Source: Agaricus subrufescens
Taxonomy: Eukaryota; Basidiomycota; Agaricomycetes; Agaricales; Agaricaceae
Reading direction: 5' to 3'
Length of the DNA: 64,000 bases
Assembly: GCA_029945375.1 (NCBI GenBank)
Contig: CM057061.1
Coordinates: forward strand, 2,666,001 to 2,730,000
The stretch's first letter is position 1, and every line of letters begins with the position of its first letter. Positions 23,414 to 35,180 of the stretch are shown in pieces. The notes under the pieces were generated by a model, which was not told where the DNA came from, made no database searches, and saw nothing but the letters and a program-made list of their open reading frames with translations. The translations under genes and the position numbers were made by a program.

Positions 23414-24106
23414 ATGTCGTTCAAACCAGAGGGCACTTATATTATCCATAACATAATCGATCCTCGCCCCGTCGTAGGAAACGGACCTGAACGCCCTTTC
23501 ACTTTGGCTAAGGACACAAACTCCTGTCACACCAAGGTAATTCGAGCACAATATCGCTGGCATCCAAACGACTAGGATTGTTAATCATGGAAACATCCCT
23601 TTCTAGTGGGTCATCACTCACAACTCAGAGGATCGTGAGGGATACGAAATTCGAAACTCAAGTACTGAGTGTTATGCCCACTTCAAAGAGAGGGTTGTGA
23701 GTGTCCCAAAACTCTCTTCCATGTCCCCTCATCGTAAACTTACGCTGTACCCCTCCCATACCCCATCACATCAGGCTCAAGGCGTAACCGAAAGCCACAG
23801 TCCCCTCACTCGATGGAAAATCAAAGTCATCAGTCCCGTCATGTACCGCGTAAGCCCGCCCTCATCACCTCCTCTCAAATCATCTCCTCAAAGACTCAAA
23901 TCCTCTCAACAATTTCAGATCTACGACCCCGTTACTCAACTCTTCTGGACATCACATTCCGACTCCAACGAGGTAAAACGGGCAGCATCAGCCGCTTCAT
24001 TACATACCAGAAAGGCTGACTTTTCCTTGATTAGATTTACTTGGAACCATTCAGTCCAGGCTCAGACCAATGGTGGGCGATATCTTCAGACCATCAAGCC
24101 GCTTGA
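23414..24106 (+). CDS. small beta-trefoil protein, I66-like inhibitor
   Basis: Five exons, all joined at codon boundaries: 23414-23536, 23607-23696, 23775-23849, 23919-23972, 24035-24106. They encode 137 residues. The protein starts MSFKPEGTYIIHN and later has WVITHNSEDREGYEIRN, TRWKIKVISPV, IYDPVTQLFW and SDQWWAI. This alternation of W-x-I and Y-x-I-x-N segments and the total length resemble the fungal serine-protease inhibitor family I66 and related mycocypin beta-trefoils. There is no signal peptide, as is usual for these cytosolic fruiting-body proteins. The call rests on pattern resemblance only; a lectin-like beta-trefoil is the alternative. Inhibitory activity is not shown by the sequence. 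Confidence 0.6.
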
Positions 24107-25423
24107 GCGAATTTAGCTTCCTATTTTTTCTCCTTCTTTCTCGAGGGCTAGACATGCGCTCTAAGCATCATTATAATTTGTACATGTAGAGTCTCTTCGT
24201 CATTTAATAAATAACCTCATTCAACCTTATTCTTGATAATAAATGCCACTTTACTCGGACTTTGCTGTTTCGAATAATTTCGAATGCAGGGCTTGAACTG
24301 CGGATATAGATATCCAAAAAACGTCATAGGGTGATAATATATATATATATATATATAGACTGGCACGTTCGTTTCAATTATGTAGATTATAAATATTTTA
24401 CCGATGTCGCGGTAAAGGACTTGTCAAATTATCTATCCAAAAAGAAAAAAACAGTGTAAATAGACAAACCAAGAACACAAAACATCCGAATTATCCAGAC
24501 ACAACAACTACAGCAATATCATTCCGAGGACTCCCGTCTCGCTCGAGCACCCAGGCCTCTAACATCTCAGTTGACCTTCAACACTCATGAACCTATACTA
24601 TTTATTGCCCCACACAGACATACCATCCACCCCGGCGGTATCGTTAGCCCTGGCGATCGCTAAGCGAAGACGGGTACGCATAAATAGAATACAACGGAAA
24701 GGAATCAAGATCAATATTATCCACTCGTTGATTCCGAGAAAGTGGTTTAAGTGTGACGGGTCAGTAATGCTATCATTAACCCACCAGAGGCGATCAACAA
24801 GTTGAGATGGACGCGCTTAAGACACAAGAGAATCCACAAGGTTACTTGCTCGTCATTATATTACACTACAGTAATACATGAAGTGTTGTATTTATATTTA
24901 AGGCAGCGAGTGTATCCCGTTATCAGCGGGAAATAACAACATGAGGTGGTAGCGCATATGACTGCATCCATAATTGGTGGAATAGTTGATCTGAGCACCT
25001 GAAAGATCATAAACCCGTGATAGCCTAGAAGTACTTCTAGAGGGATTACAGGTAAACAGGAACACTACCTTGGCGCGGTTCCAAGAGAAAATGCCTTAAT
25101 TTAGCTTTTTTTCTTGTACCTTGTCTGGTCTTGTCTGGTCATTCCATAAACAGTCATGGTGCGGCGCCATACTATGCTTTAAGTTAGATCGACGTCGCCC
25201 AACGACTGGTTTTTGACAGTATTAAAATCTTCAACGAGCCACAATTTCTACCAAGTAATACTGAGCACGGAGAAATTTTACGTATTCATCAAACCTAACG
25301 ATTTTACATGGGTCATTTGTCGCACACAGTGGCGTGAAGGTGATGAACATCATCATTTACATCAAAGAATGTGATATAAAACCGGGACGTTGCAGTACCC
25401 GCTTTCAGTCTCTTACCAAACGA
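24107..25423. other. intergenic; (AT)n microsatellite
   Basis: No gene recognised. A dinucleotide AT repeat lies at about 24337-24357. Short frames here lack features. It precedes the methyltransferase gene. Confidence 0.5.
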
Positions 25424-26478
25424 ATGGTTACCACACTCTCAGCCTCTTCCCCCGCATTCTTACACCAAACCAGCGACATACGGTCAAACGTCCGTCTCTA
25501 CACCAAATCACTCGGGACAGCATATCTTCTCCCGTCCGACGAAGAGGAGAGGACAAGGTCCGTCCATTTTCGTTTTTTTTTTATACAATGCAGAGAGATT
25601 GACGTAGCGCGTAATAGATTGACACGACAACATGCATTAATCACCAAAGCATTCGGTGGACTACTACACGCTCCAGTGAAACTAACTGGCCAAGATATCG
25701 TCCTGGAAAGTGCGACTGGCACCGGTAAATAAAACTTTCAATGTGCCCGGGTACAGAACGCTAAGAGAAATGAAATAAAAAAAAACAAAACAAAACAGGC
25801 ATCTGGCTCCTTGAATTAGCATTGTCCAACCAAAAATCGGCGGCATGCCAGCTGATAGGTATCGACATCGAGCCTCGACTTTTTCCAAGACCGGATACAA
25901 TGCCCAGAGCCATCAACTTCGAAGTTCAGTCGGTGTTAAACATGCCCTTTGATTGGGATAACAGGTATCAACTTGTACACCAGCGGCTCCTCAGAGCAGC
26001 TCTTCGGACGACAGAATGGGTTCAAGCACTCAAGGAGATATACCGGGTATTGAAGCCGGGAGGTTGGTTGCAACTGGTAGAGGGTAACGGCTGGGTTGCA
26101 GGTCCAGTCATGAATACTTTCCGATCTATTTTGGTAAAACTCGCCGCATCTCGTGGTATTGAGATCCAGTCAGATGCTGTTCCTAAACTGAAAAGATACC
26201 TCAAGGACTCTGGATTCGTAGACCTGCGTATAGTATGTCGCAGTACACCAATAGGAGAATGGGCAGGGCAAGATGGCATCGATGCCAGAGACAATATGTT
26301 GTCATTGTATCGTGGTATAAAAGCACCTGTACTGGCTGCTGGAGGATTTGGGATCATCCAAGATGAAACCACGTATGACGCACTGCTGGACCAAGTCAAA
26401 CACGAAATGAACTCGACACCGAGTGCAGAGTGTCGTTGGACCTCTATTTGCGCTCAGAAGCCTAGGAGTGCTTCTTGA
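25424..26478 (+). CDS. class I SAM-dependent methyltransferase
   Basis: Three exons (25424-25557, 25594-25724, 25799-26478) give 314 residues. It resembles the fungal secondary-metabolism/LaeA-like type of class I methyltransferase. Seen: N-terminal AYLLPSDEEERT, then RLTRQHALITKAFGGLLHAP, motif I with SATGTGIWLLELA spanning the intron at 25725-25798, GIDIEP at the end of strand 2, and ALKEIYRVLKPGGWLQLVE, the usual post-motif III segment. The motif I aspartate/glycine spacing is slightly unusual (VLESATGTG instead of VLDIGTGTG). Substrate (protein, lipid or small molecule) cannot be told. It converges on cwc27 with about 100 bp between stop codons. In-frame methionines further upstream exist but give no family-like sequence. 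Confidence 0.82.
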
Positions 26479-26579
26479 TGAGATTGTACTCGTACCTTGG
26501 ATAATGTAATAAATTTATCGTTCGTCACATTGGCCACCTCCAGGAAAATGAAATGAAAAAACTCGGATTGAGTCGTATA

Positions 26580-28615
26580 TTATCCTCTCCTGTACCTTCC
26601 GCCGCCTTTCCCTTTATTTGACTGCTTCTTTCTCTCCCGCTCTTCTTCTCGTGCGCGAGCGCCCCGCTGCCGCGGGTCAATTACCTCATAGTCCCTCTCT
26701 GCTTTATCAGTTTCCTCCGTATTGTCTTTAGGGAAATGAAGAGCGTGGTTGAGGAAACCAACATCATCATCAACTTCAACACCCTCTTCTCCCGCCGTAG
26801 GAACTTCCTTGCCGTTATCCCCATTTCCGTCTTCTTCGTCTGGTGGACGTTCGACAACCATCGATCCTTGAAGTTTCCCGCGGAAACTGCTGAGAGCAGC
26901 GAGAACATCACTTTCATCCTTCTTCCGCCCACCCTTCCCCTTCTTTTGAAGACCGCGACCCTTGGCATACTTGGCAAGCTCCTCTTCCAAATGAGACTTT
27001 TTGACTTTCTTTTTTACTCGCTCTTCATCACTATCTCCACCAGTTGTACGTTTAGCAATCTTCCGAATATCAGTTTCCATTCTTTCAATCTCGGCTTGTC
27101 GTGAATTTCTAAGGAGTTCCTTGATCAGAAATAATCGGGCTGCACCGACAGAATAAACACACTGTGCCGCAGCCTGCTCTTTGGCATGCTGCTCTCGTAT
27201 CTTGGTGATATCAAGTTCCTTATCCTTCTTTGCCTTTTGGGACTGCAAAGTTTCATCAATTCGAGGAGCACAAGTAACTGAGATAACTTCAAACCTTAGA
27301 CGATTGAGAGTCCTCCGATACTTTGGCGGACTTGGAACTTGAGGAAGTGCCTGTTGGTCCTAAGAAGCTGGGAACATTGGTTGCAGACGTAGTATCTTCG
27401 ACCACTATACAGCACTCTTAGCTTTAGGATAACGATATGAAAAGCAAGGCTAACAGTCGGGTCGAAACATTGCCTTCTTTTCGAACATAGGCTCTTCCTC
27501 CGCTTCTTCATCGGCTCCGAAGCTCAGCAATTTTGTATTTCTACAAACCATATGTTCAATTGGTAATATGACTGAACTTGGTAAACGTACTTTTTAGCAC
27601 CTTTTTTTCGCTCTGCTTCTTCACGTTCCCGTTGAGATTGTTCCCTAGCTTTTTGTTGTGCTCTCCGCTCTGCAGCTGTGATTCGAGGTATAATGTCAGG
27701 GAAAGGATTGTCAATTATCCGGACAGTCTTGATTTTCGGCGGGCTAAGAGATACTTAGAGATGAACGAGGCGAGATAGGGTGTACTATACTTACTAAACT
27801 GGTCTTCCCGTTTTCTTCTCAATCTCTTGCTTGAAAATTAGCAACGAATCTTTTGTGAAACGAAAAGAGCCTACCGCTCTCGCCAATTTTCACCACGTCT
27901 AAGCTACAGTGAGTCACTGAATTATTCGCATGTCTAGGTGAGACGTACTGTATATTGTGTCACCCATGACTCTTCCAAATAATGTGTGCTTTCCGTGTAG
28001 TTCATCAGCACGGTCTGCTCAGGTGTCAACGAGGCCGATAATGAGGACGGCGATGCAGGCACTCACCGAGGGTGATAAAAAACTGCGAGTCATTCGAGTG
28101 ACGTATTCCATTATTGGCCATTGCCACTAGTCCTCTGTGAGGGAACCGTAATCGGGGATGGATTTCATCCTCGAACGGCTCTGTAACAGTACTGTCAGAG
28201 CAATGCGTAAAGTGTGTCAGAATGTTTGCGCACCTCCATAGTACGATTCCCCTCCATTGCCTGTGCCGGTTTTGTCGCCAGTCTGAACTAGGAACCCAGG
28301 TACTACTCTGACTGCTCGTCAATTGCGATTCATTCATGCCGCTTCAACAAAGGGGAATACCGGTGAAATATGACATTGTCATAATAACCTAAAGCACGTT
28401 TCATGGATAAGGCACGATTCAATTCAACGAATTACGAACCTTCCATTGCCAACGCAATGAAATTTCTACATGCTTTGGGTGTTTCCTATGTACCTGGGAA
28501 TTAGTGAGAAGTAGAGTATATGTGGGCACGTAGACCGTACCTTAGACCATAATTCGACGTCTATCTCGCCTGCTGTCGTGTCTATAATCACTCTTCCTTG
28601 TGTTGGCAATGCCAT
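26580..28615 (-). CDS. cwc27: spliceosomal cyclophilin CWC27
   Basis: Peptidyl-prolyl isomerase-like protein of the spliceosome (CWC27/SDCCAG10 family). Many small exons read, in order: MALPTQGRVIIDTTAGEIDV, ETPKACRNFIALAMEG, YYDNVIFHR, VVPGFLVQTGDKTGTGNGG, PFEDEIHPRLRFPHRGLVAM, SNDSQFFITL, ADRADELHGKHTLFGRVMGD, then RPVYPPKIKTVRIIDNPFPD. These are typical cyclophilin core and CWC27 post-core segments. The C-terminus is long, charged and Lys/Glu-rich with KNTKLLSFGADEEAEEEP, coiled-coil-like runs and a final YEVIDPRQRG, as in CWC27 rather than simple cyclophilins. A 43-bp intron probably interrupts the AAAQ/ELLRNS junction near 27170-27130. Start chosen at the first ATG giving the conserved N-terminus. 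Divergent from the lyase gene. Confidence 0.88.
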
Positions 28616-28988
28616 TAGTATGTTTCCGTTTCAACGAGAGTGGCTGTGACGCAGTTCAGTTATTTGGCAACAGCCTTACATTTCTATTTCGCTTAGTCAG
28701 CATTCTACCGAACCTGATCACGATGTGAATAAACATTCTCCAGCTCATTGGTTGCCAGATGGTTGAAACATTGTTGTGCCGCGAGAACAAAGGCGGTGCT
28801 GTGAAAATCTCGCATCAGCTCTCGTGGACTCATGACCAAGTAACCCAGTGATCGATTTGTAAGGACCGGCCTCGACCTACTGTTCTCCCATATCCTTGTC
28901 CATTAAACTTCCGGGGGTTGTAAGGAACAACCAGCACATATCGCTCTCCTCGAAACTCCGAACACACAACGCATCTCTGACAGGGCAA
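28616..28988. promoter_or_regulatory. divergent promoter region, cwc27 / lyase
   Basis: These 373 bp separate two divergent start codons. No specific site is recognisable. Confidence 0.4.
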
Positions 28989-30366
28989 ATGACAGCCAAT
29001 TCAATCCCATCCAGCACGCGGTTACGTCAACTCCTAAGCTCACCAGATTCCATCGTGCGCTGAATCCCTGCCATTAAAGCCCTTTTAAAACTTTTCCTGA
29101 CTATTCAAAGATAGCCCCTGGTAAGCATCTCATATCTACTTATAAGGAAACCATGTTTACTCAACGATTACTACATAGGTGTCTATGACGGAATTTCAGC
29201 ACGCTTAGCTCTCGAAGCCGGTTTTGATGTCCTGTACATGAGTGGTGCTGCTACTACCGCATCTATGCTAGGTCAACCCGATCTTGCCATCGCAACGCAA
29301 AATGATTTCATCCAGGTTGTTTTGCTCTTTTTTTCATTGGACCAGCGGGCCTTACTCCCTAATTTCGTACACGATAATGACAGAACGCGAGTATGATTGC
29401 AGGCCTAAACCCTGAAATCCCCTTAATCTGCGACGCGGACACCGGGTAAGCCTTCGAAAACCCGCACATACCAGAACCAAATATCGATTGGTTTTTCTTA
29501 GTTTTGGGGGCCCAGTGATGGTTGCCCGAACAGTGACAGCATATGCCAGAGCTGGTGTCGCCGGCCTCCATATAGAAGATCAGGTCCAATCCAAACGCTG
29601 TGGACATTTACTAGGCAAACAGATATCCCCAACCACCGAATTTATATCTCGAATCCGTGCTGCGGTTGCTGCGCGTGCCAGGATTCCTGAATGTGATATT
29701 GTTTTGATAGCACGAACCGATGCTGCGCAAACCTATGGATTAGACGAAGCTCTGAATCGACTTAAAGCGGCTATAGCTGTAGGAGCAGACGGTAGGCATT
29801 GTTCCGGTCCCTGGACTCCACATTTTTTCCTAAACCAATTATGATTACAAAATAGTCGCCTTTCTCGAAGGTGTTCGAAGTGAAGACGATGTCATAAGGA
29901 CTGTTAAAGAACTCGCACCGACTCCGGTGTGTGGGATAATTGACTAAGGGTTTAGTTAAATTCAATGATTTTCTCGTCAACAGGTGCTTCTGAATATCGT
30001 CACCGGTGGATCGACACCAGACTTCACCGTAACCGATGCAAAGAGAATAGGCGTCAAAATCGCTAGTACAGATATTCCGCTGCCCCCATGCCATGTCCAA
30101 TAATAGCTGACTAAACGCCCTCAGTTTTTCCACTCATCTCTGCCATCCCCGCCATCCATGGCATCCGTGAGGGGTTGGCAGCATTAAAGAAGCAAGGCAC
30201 CGATGTCCTCACTGCACGGAACATGGGACCGAAGGGCTTCTTTGAAGTGATGGGTGAGTAAACCTACTTTCCCCAAACCGGACAAAAACCTAAACGCCGA
30301 ATAGGGTTAGATGAAGCCATTCAAATTGACAAGGAGGCCGGCGGAGAAACATATGCATCAGTATGA
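28989..30366 (+). CDS. isocitrate lyase/PEP mutase superfamily enzyme
   Basis: Nine exons: 28989-29054, 29111-29120, 29179-29315, 29384-29445, 29502-29791, 29856-29926, 29984-30065, 30125-30253, 30305-30366. They give 302 residues in frame. The second exon is only 10 nt (I-A-P-G). Seen: the GVYDGISARLALEAGFDVLY start of the barrel, metal-site aspartates in CDADTGFGGP, IEDQV, the superfamily loop KRCGH with the lyase-type cysteine, IARTDA and FLEGVRS. Members include 2-methylisocitrate lyase, 2,3-dimethylmalate lyase and oxaloacetate acetylhydrolase. The cysteine argues for a C-C lyase/hydrolase rather than a phosphonate mutase, but the substrate is uncertain. No targeting peptide is obvious. 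Two decaying copies lie downstream, each paired with a 7-TM gene. Confidence 0.87.
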
Positions 30367-30541
30367 TCTATGTAAGCATCAAAGCAATATACACAAAAAC
30401 GTCCACCAAAACGAGTGATCTGAAAGCCGTAAAAAGCCAAAAACAAAAAAAACAAAAAGAAAAAAAAAGCAAAAAGCAAAAACTACACAGTAATGCGACA
30501 GTACGATATAGTCCATGATGAGGGATTGTTCATTCGTGTTT

Positions 30542-32119
30542 TCATGAGTGGGGTCGTGATATCCAGCGTTCGCCTGATGATGAGCCGGTCGTCGAAAGTT
30601 CTATCTCTGTCGGCCGCTGTGGACATGGTTCCGAAACGACTCTGGACAAATTTTGTTTGTGCGAATCATTCCTCAAATTGGATGAGGATGACGAGGGTCC
30701 TTGGGAGTTTTTGATGTTTGTAGGCACGGGGGAATCCGGGAGTCTCGGTACCCAACCCACTTCAGTCCCACCCCAACTATATGTTGTCAAACCACCTTGC
30801 TGGCTCCATGGAACTGGAGACCCGTTTGAATCAAATTGCGTCAGGATGTATATAGTCTGTGGTGGTTCTGGTGTACTTTTGGTTATTTCACCCTCGGGAC
30901 GGCGCTCCGGCGCAGGAGTTATATCGGCCCTGCCGTCGGTATCACTGCCTGGCCACCTATGAACGATTGCATACACGTAGGTGACGATTACTAAGAGGTT
31001 GCATACAGTCAAGGTAACTGCAGTCTGTGTCCATGCAAATTAATAAAGTTTTCACCGATCCGGAGCGAACCCTTACCTTGATATGCAGGATCATGACCAT
31101 AATAAGTCCACGATTCGGGCCAAGTCTACTTGCGAGTATATCAACAACCCCGTACATAATGCCGACCATTGAACTCAGAATGTTCGCCAATGCGGCTAGG
31201 GACAACAATTTTCTCTGAGATGGACGCATACGATGTTTCCAGGTAAGTTTGAGGGATAGGACTGTTAGAGCAGTGTCTGCCAGAAGATCCCCTAAAATTT
31301 CAAGATGGTCAGGTTCTGGGTTTAATCGATGAGTGAAATACGTACCAATAAGGCTCATGAGTGCCCTAGGTTCACCAATAACACAGCTGAAGGGTGGATT
31401 GCTGTACCACGATGTATCTCGTGCACATGTCCAAATCTTTTGTGCAAGCAACGCGAACGCGAAGAGACCGAATGAAATTATTAAGCAGTAGAAAAGGGTG
31501 CGTACACGAGATATTGATATCTGCATGTCGATCTTTGCAATGGAGAGGCATATACTGATGCGTGCAAACCTCGTGGATCATCAGTTTCCTGTTGGAATTA
31601 GAGCCTGGAAGAACCTACCATATGATAAAAAGCGGAAGACTACCTGTTATCCAGAACGCTATAACTCGACGATATTTCACCGACGGAGAGGGTGGCGAAG
31701 TAGGGATTCCTTTGGAAGACGCCATCAGATGCGGTATATCGAGTGACACACGGAAAGTCTCACCCTCCGACAACACGATTGTTGAACAATAGACAATGTC
31801 CAACAATAAAGCAATAAACACCCAACCATCATCCCACCACAAATTTTTCTGTTTGTACCGCCTGTGTAGCCTGAACACTGTAGAACCTAGGGCTACACTT
31901 TGGAAGATGGTGACTATGGCTATTTCGGAGAGCTGATGATCGAACGAGTATCCCGGGAGCACAGAGCTCACCTCGTTCTGCGGTGAGTGATAGGTAGGCG
32001 GTGCCCATTAGAGGTAAGGTTGAGAAGGAGAGGCCAACCCTGCCGAAGGGCGTGTTCAAGTATTCACACTCGAAGGGCCACCAGCTGACCGGCAGATCAT
32101 GATCGCCATCACTATTCAA
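30542..32119 (-). CDS. 7-TM fungal rhodopsin/PTH11-like protein R1
   Basis: Five exons (32119-31972, 31919-31619, 31569-31346, 31291-31077, 31024-30542) give 456 residues. Several hydrophobic helices are visible: VFIALLLDIVYCSTIVL, TLFYCLIISFGLFAFALLAQ, TAVTLTVCNLLVIVTYVYAI and others. The segment after the second helix, RLHRRYKQKNLWWDDGWVF, matches the R-x-W-W/G-D-D turn of fungal PTH11-like/Fung_rhodopsin proteins, and WFARISICLSIAKI resembles their third helix start. The tail is long, hydrophilic and Ser/Pro-rich. Function is unknown; the family is thought of as receptor-like in some fungi. An internal methionine at 32008 aligns with the likely starts of R2 and R3 and could be the real start. 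It is convergent with the lyase gene (175 bp). Confidence 0.7.
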
Positions 32120-32502
32120 ACTAAGTGTGCTTTCCCCAATTGATCAAGCCCCGGACGTCACAAGCGTCGCCGACACCTCTTCTTGGCTGCCCCGATTCAC
32201 AATTACAGCTACCGAAAATGCTTCAATTCCGCCGCGCAAATCATGAAACTCGATTCGACAGATCGAGATCGACAATCTGACGTTGAATCCGACACAGGCA
32301 TATAGCTAGAATACAGACGCCACTGGCGTATGCGACCTGAGCAGGGTTAACTATCACGGGATTCCATGTGATTCAACTATATGCTTCAATGTCCGAAGAG
32401 TAGAGTGCGAGGCCAAGTTGATGGGGGCGTTCAAGGCATCAGGCAACGTTCCAAACCTTAGATAAACGATTGTGGCTTTAAGCCGATTGAGCCAAAAATA
32501 AA

Positions 32503-32765
32503 TTGATAGCACGTACTGATGCTACCAACGCAAGTCTACGGATAAAACGAAGTGCTCAATCGACTCAAAACGACCATTGCTGCGGAAGCCGACGGTAGAC
32601 TTTTCTAAGTCATGACTCCGCTTTCTTCCCTGAATCAATACGATTATCAATAGTCCTTTTTCTCGAATGTGTTAGAAGGGAAGGTGATGTTATAAGGACT
32701 GTTATAGAACTTGCACCTGCACCGGTGTGTGGGATAATCAGGGTTTGGTTAAATTCAATGATCGC
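32503..32765 (+). pseudogene. relic 2 of the lyase gene
   Basis: The nucleotide sequence parallels 29704-29965 of the intact lyase gene: the IARTDA coding segment, the intron with its GTAG boundary, the FLEGVRS exon and the start of the next intron (GTGTGTGGGATAAT). Then it jumps to lyase 3'-flank sequence (about 32765-32880). Frames are broken. It lies just downstream of 7-TM gene R2, the same arrangement as lyase/R1. Confidence 0.7.
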
Positions 32766-32921
32766 ATCGGTACGCTTTATCCAAACATCAAATCAATATA
32801 CACAAAAATGTCCGACGTAAACGAACAGCGTCTACGAAGCCGAAAAAAATCAAAAAGAAAACCGCACGATAGTGTGACAACACGATATATACCATAGATA
32901 AGGTAAGATTCATTTACGTTT

Positions 32922-34385
32922 TCATGAATGGTGTTCTGATCTCCGGGGTTCGCCTGATAATGAGCCAGAGATCGACGAATATGCTTTTGGAGGCTGTTGT
33001 GGACAGCGTTCTGAAATGACTCGGGAAAATTCTTGTGCATGTGAAGCATCTCTCGAGTTGGACGAGAATGATGAGGGTTCTTGACAGTTTTGGATATCTG
33101 TGGGCACAAGGGAATGCGATCTCTGTACCCAACCCAATCCAGACTCTCTCCAACTGGCTGTCCCAGTGTTTTGCTGGCTTGAGGGAAGTGGAGATCCGTT
33201 TGAATCGAATTGTGTCAGGACATAGGCAGCCTGTGGTTGTACTGGTGTACTTTTGATCATTCCACGATCAGTACATCGCTCTATTGCAGGGGTTGTATCG
33301 GTGCTTCCGTCTGTATCGCTGCCTGATGACCTATGGAGGATCGCATACACATATGTGACGACGACCAGGAGGTTGCATACAGTCAGGGTGACCGCAGTCT
33401 GTGACAAAACGGTTGAACGGAGCTTTGTCACCAATCTAAGGGAAACCCTTACTTTAATATGTAAAATCATCAGTAAAAAAAGAGCACGATGCGGGCCTAG
33501 ACTGTCTGCTAGAATATCTGTGATCCCATAAATGATACCAACAATCGAATTCAGAATGTTTGCCAAGGAGAGAATTAACAATAGTCTTCTCTGAGATGGG
33601 CGCATACGGGCATTCCAAGTCAGATTGAGGGATAGAACTGTTAGAGCTGTGTCTGCCAGAAGGTCTCCTAGATGATTACCAGTTAGTTTACGGATCCGGT
33701 AAATCAACTAGGGCGCGCACCAACAAGGCTCAATAGCGCCCTAGCGTCACCAATGTAACACCGGATGGGCGGAATATTGTACCATGATGTATCCCGGGCG
33801 CATAACCAGATCTTTTGCGCAAGCATCGCAACCGCGATGAGTCCGAATACCGCAATAAGGTAATAGAAAAGATTGCGTATGCGAGTTATTGATATTTGCA
33901 TATCGATCTTTGCAATAGAAAGGCAAATACTGATGCGTGAAAACCTGAGGGATCATCAGCTCCAAGCTAGAGTCGAACTTGGAAGAACCTACCATATAAT
34001 CAAGGTTGGTAGGCTGGCCGTTATCCAAAATAACACTATTTTACGATATCTCAACTGAGGAGAGAGTAACACAGTAGGATCGGGTTCTTCAATCGCGCCA
34101 TCAGATAGAGTACTCGAGAGGCACACGAAGAGGTATACCTTGCACCAAAGCAATGGTTGGACCATAGACAAGGTCTAATAAGAGAGCGAAAAGAACCCAA
34201 CCATCGTCCCACCACATCTTTCTCTGTCTGTACCGTCTATACAGCCTAAAAATTGTGGAAATAACAGCCAGGCTATGTAAGGAAGTGGTCACGACTGTTT
34301 TGCATAGTTTATCTTTGGATGTGCATGATGCAGGCAGCAAGGGCTCACCTCGTGCTGCGGTAAGCGACAGGTAAACGGGGCCCAT
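32922..34385 (-). pseudogene. 7-TM paralogue R2, frame-disrupted
   Basis: Paralogue of R1/R3 with the same exon plan. Start chosen at ATG 34385 (M-G-P-V-Y-L-S-L-T-A-A-R), because the upstream ATG of R1 is TTG here and a 4-nt length difference separates it from the frame. Conserved parts include RLYRRYRQRKMWWDDGWVLF, RISICLSIAKIDMQI and TAVTLTVCNLLVVVTYVYAI. Relative to R3 there is one extra base after P-L-R-V-P-L (about 34118-34130), putting the end of exon 2 (LRYRKIVLFWITASLP) in another frame. Either this breaks the gene, or a new 70-nt intron (GTGCCT to CCTCAG) removes it. Everything downstream is open to a Ser/Pro-rich tail ending at 32922. Confidence 0.6.
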
Positions 34386-34954
34386 GAGGAGCAACGTTGG
34401 GAGTAGAGGGGAGGCTAGCCCTGTCGAGGTGCGTGCTCAAATATTCACACTTCAAGGGGTAGTCAAATGACCGGCGCATCACCATCACTATTCAAAACCA
34501 AGTCTGTTTTCCCCAATTGACAACCCGAGAACTTTACAACCGTTGCCTACAACTCCTCCTTGGCTGCTCGGATCCAGGCACTGACCTAATTGCAGCCAGG
34601 GAGCCAGCTTCAGTTCCCGCCGTGCGACCTTTGAAACTCAACTTGTGACACACGGGACTGACAATCTGGGTCCCAAGTCCGACATAAGCGTAGAGCAACC
34701 TAGGTTCCAGTGGCGTCTCCGACCCGAGTAGGGTTGACTATTGTGGGATTTCATAAAATTAAACTATAATCTTCAATTTCCGAAGGGGAGAGTATGAGGC
34801 CAACTTAATCGATGCAATGATCCTAGCCTTATATGAGTGGTTGTGACAGGGCTTCGGTTCAACTATAAAGCGATTAAAAATCAAAAATATTTGTTTTATG
34901 GGCATTCGTGTTACTTAGTCTTACTAGCACCAAGTAATACTACGTAGTTTGTTG

Positions 34955-35180
34955 AATTAGGTGAAGCTCTAATTCAAAGCTGCTGTCGTCGCACGGCTCG
35001 TCGATGGAAGTCATTTTCAACCCTTCAAATCGGCTTTTTCCGAAATTAGTGAAGACAGTGTTCTAAAAACAGTTCAGGAGCTCACCGCAACTTTAGTGTG
35101 TCCGAAAAGTTTATTCAAAGTGAAGGAATGTATTAGTATGATCGGTAGAAACTATATACACAAAAACGTCTAACAAAGAA
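34955..35180 (+). pseudogene. relic 3 of the lyase gene
   Basis: This is a more decayed copy of the lyase 3' half. GAAGCTCT..AAAGC.GCT, the exon with GAAG.CAGTGT....AAAACAGTTCAGGAGCTC, the GTGTG boundary and the 3' flank (ATATACACAAAAACGTC) are recognisable in the same order as at 29742-30400. No open frame remains. It is paired with 7-TM gene R3. Confidence 0.6.

Noticed and set aside
24337..24357. AT dinucleotide run as a terminator or origin
   Set aside because: It is a simple microsatellite; nothing else supports a functional element.
25334..25423. Upstream in-frame methionines extending the methyltransferase by 30 codons
   Set aside because: The extra residues look like promoter/5'UTR translation, with no family resemblance; 25424 gives the usual start.
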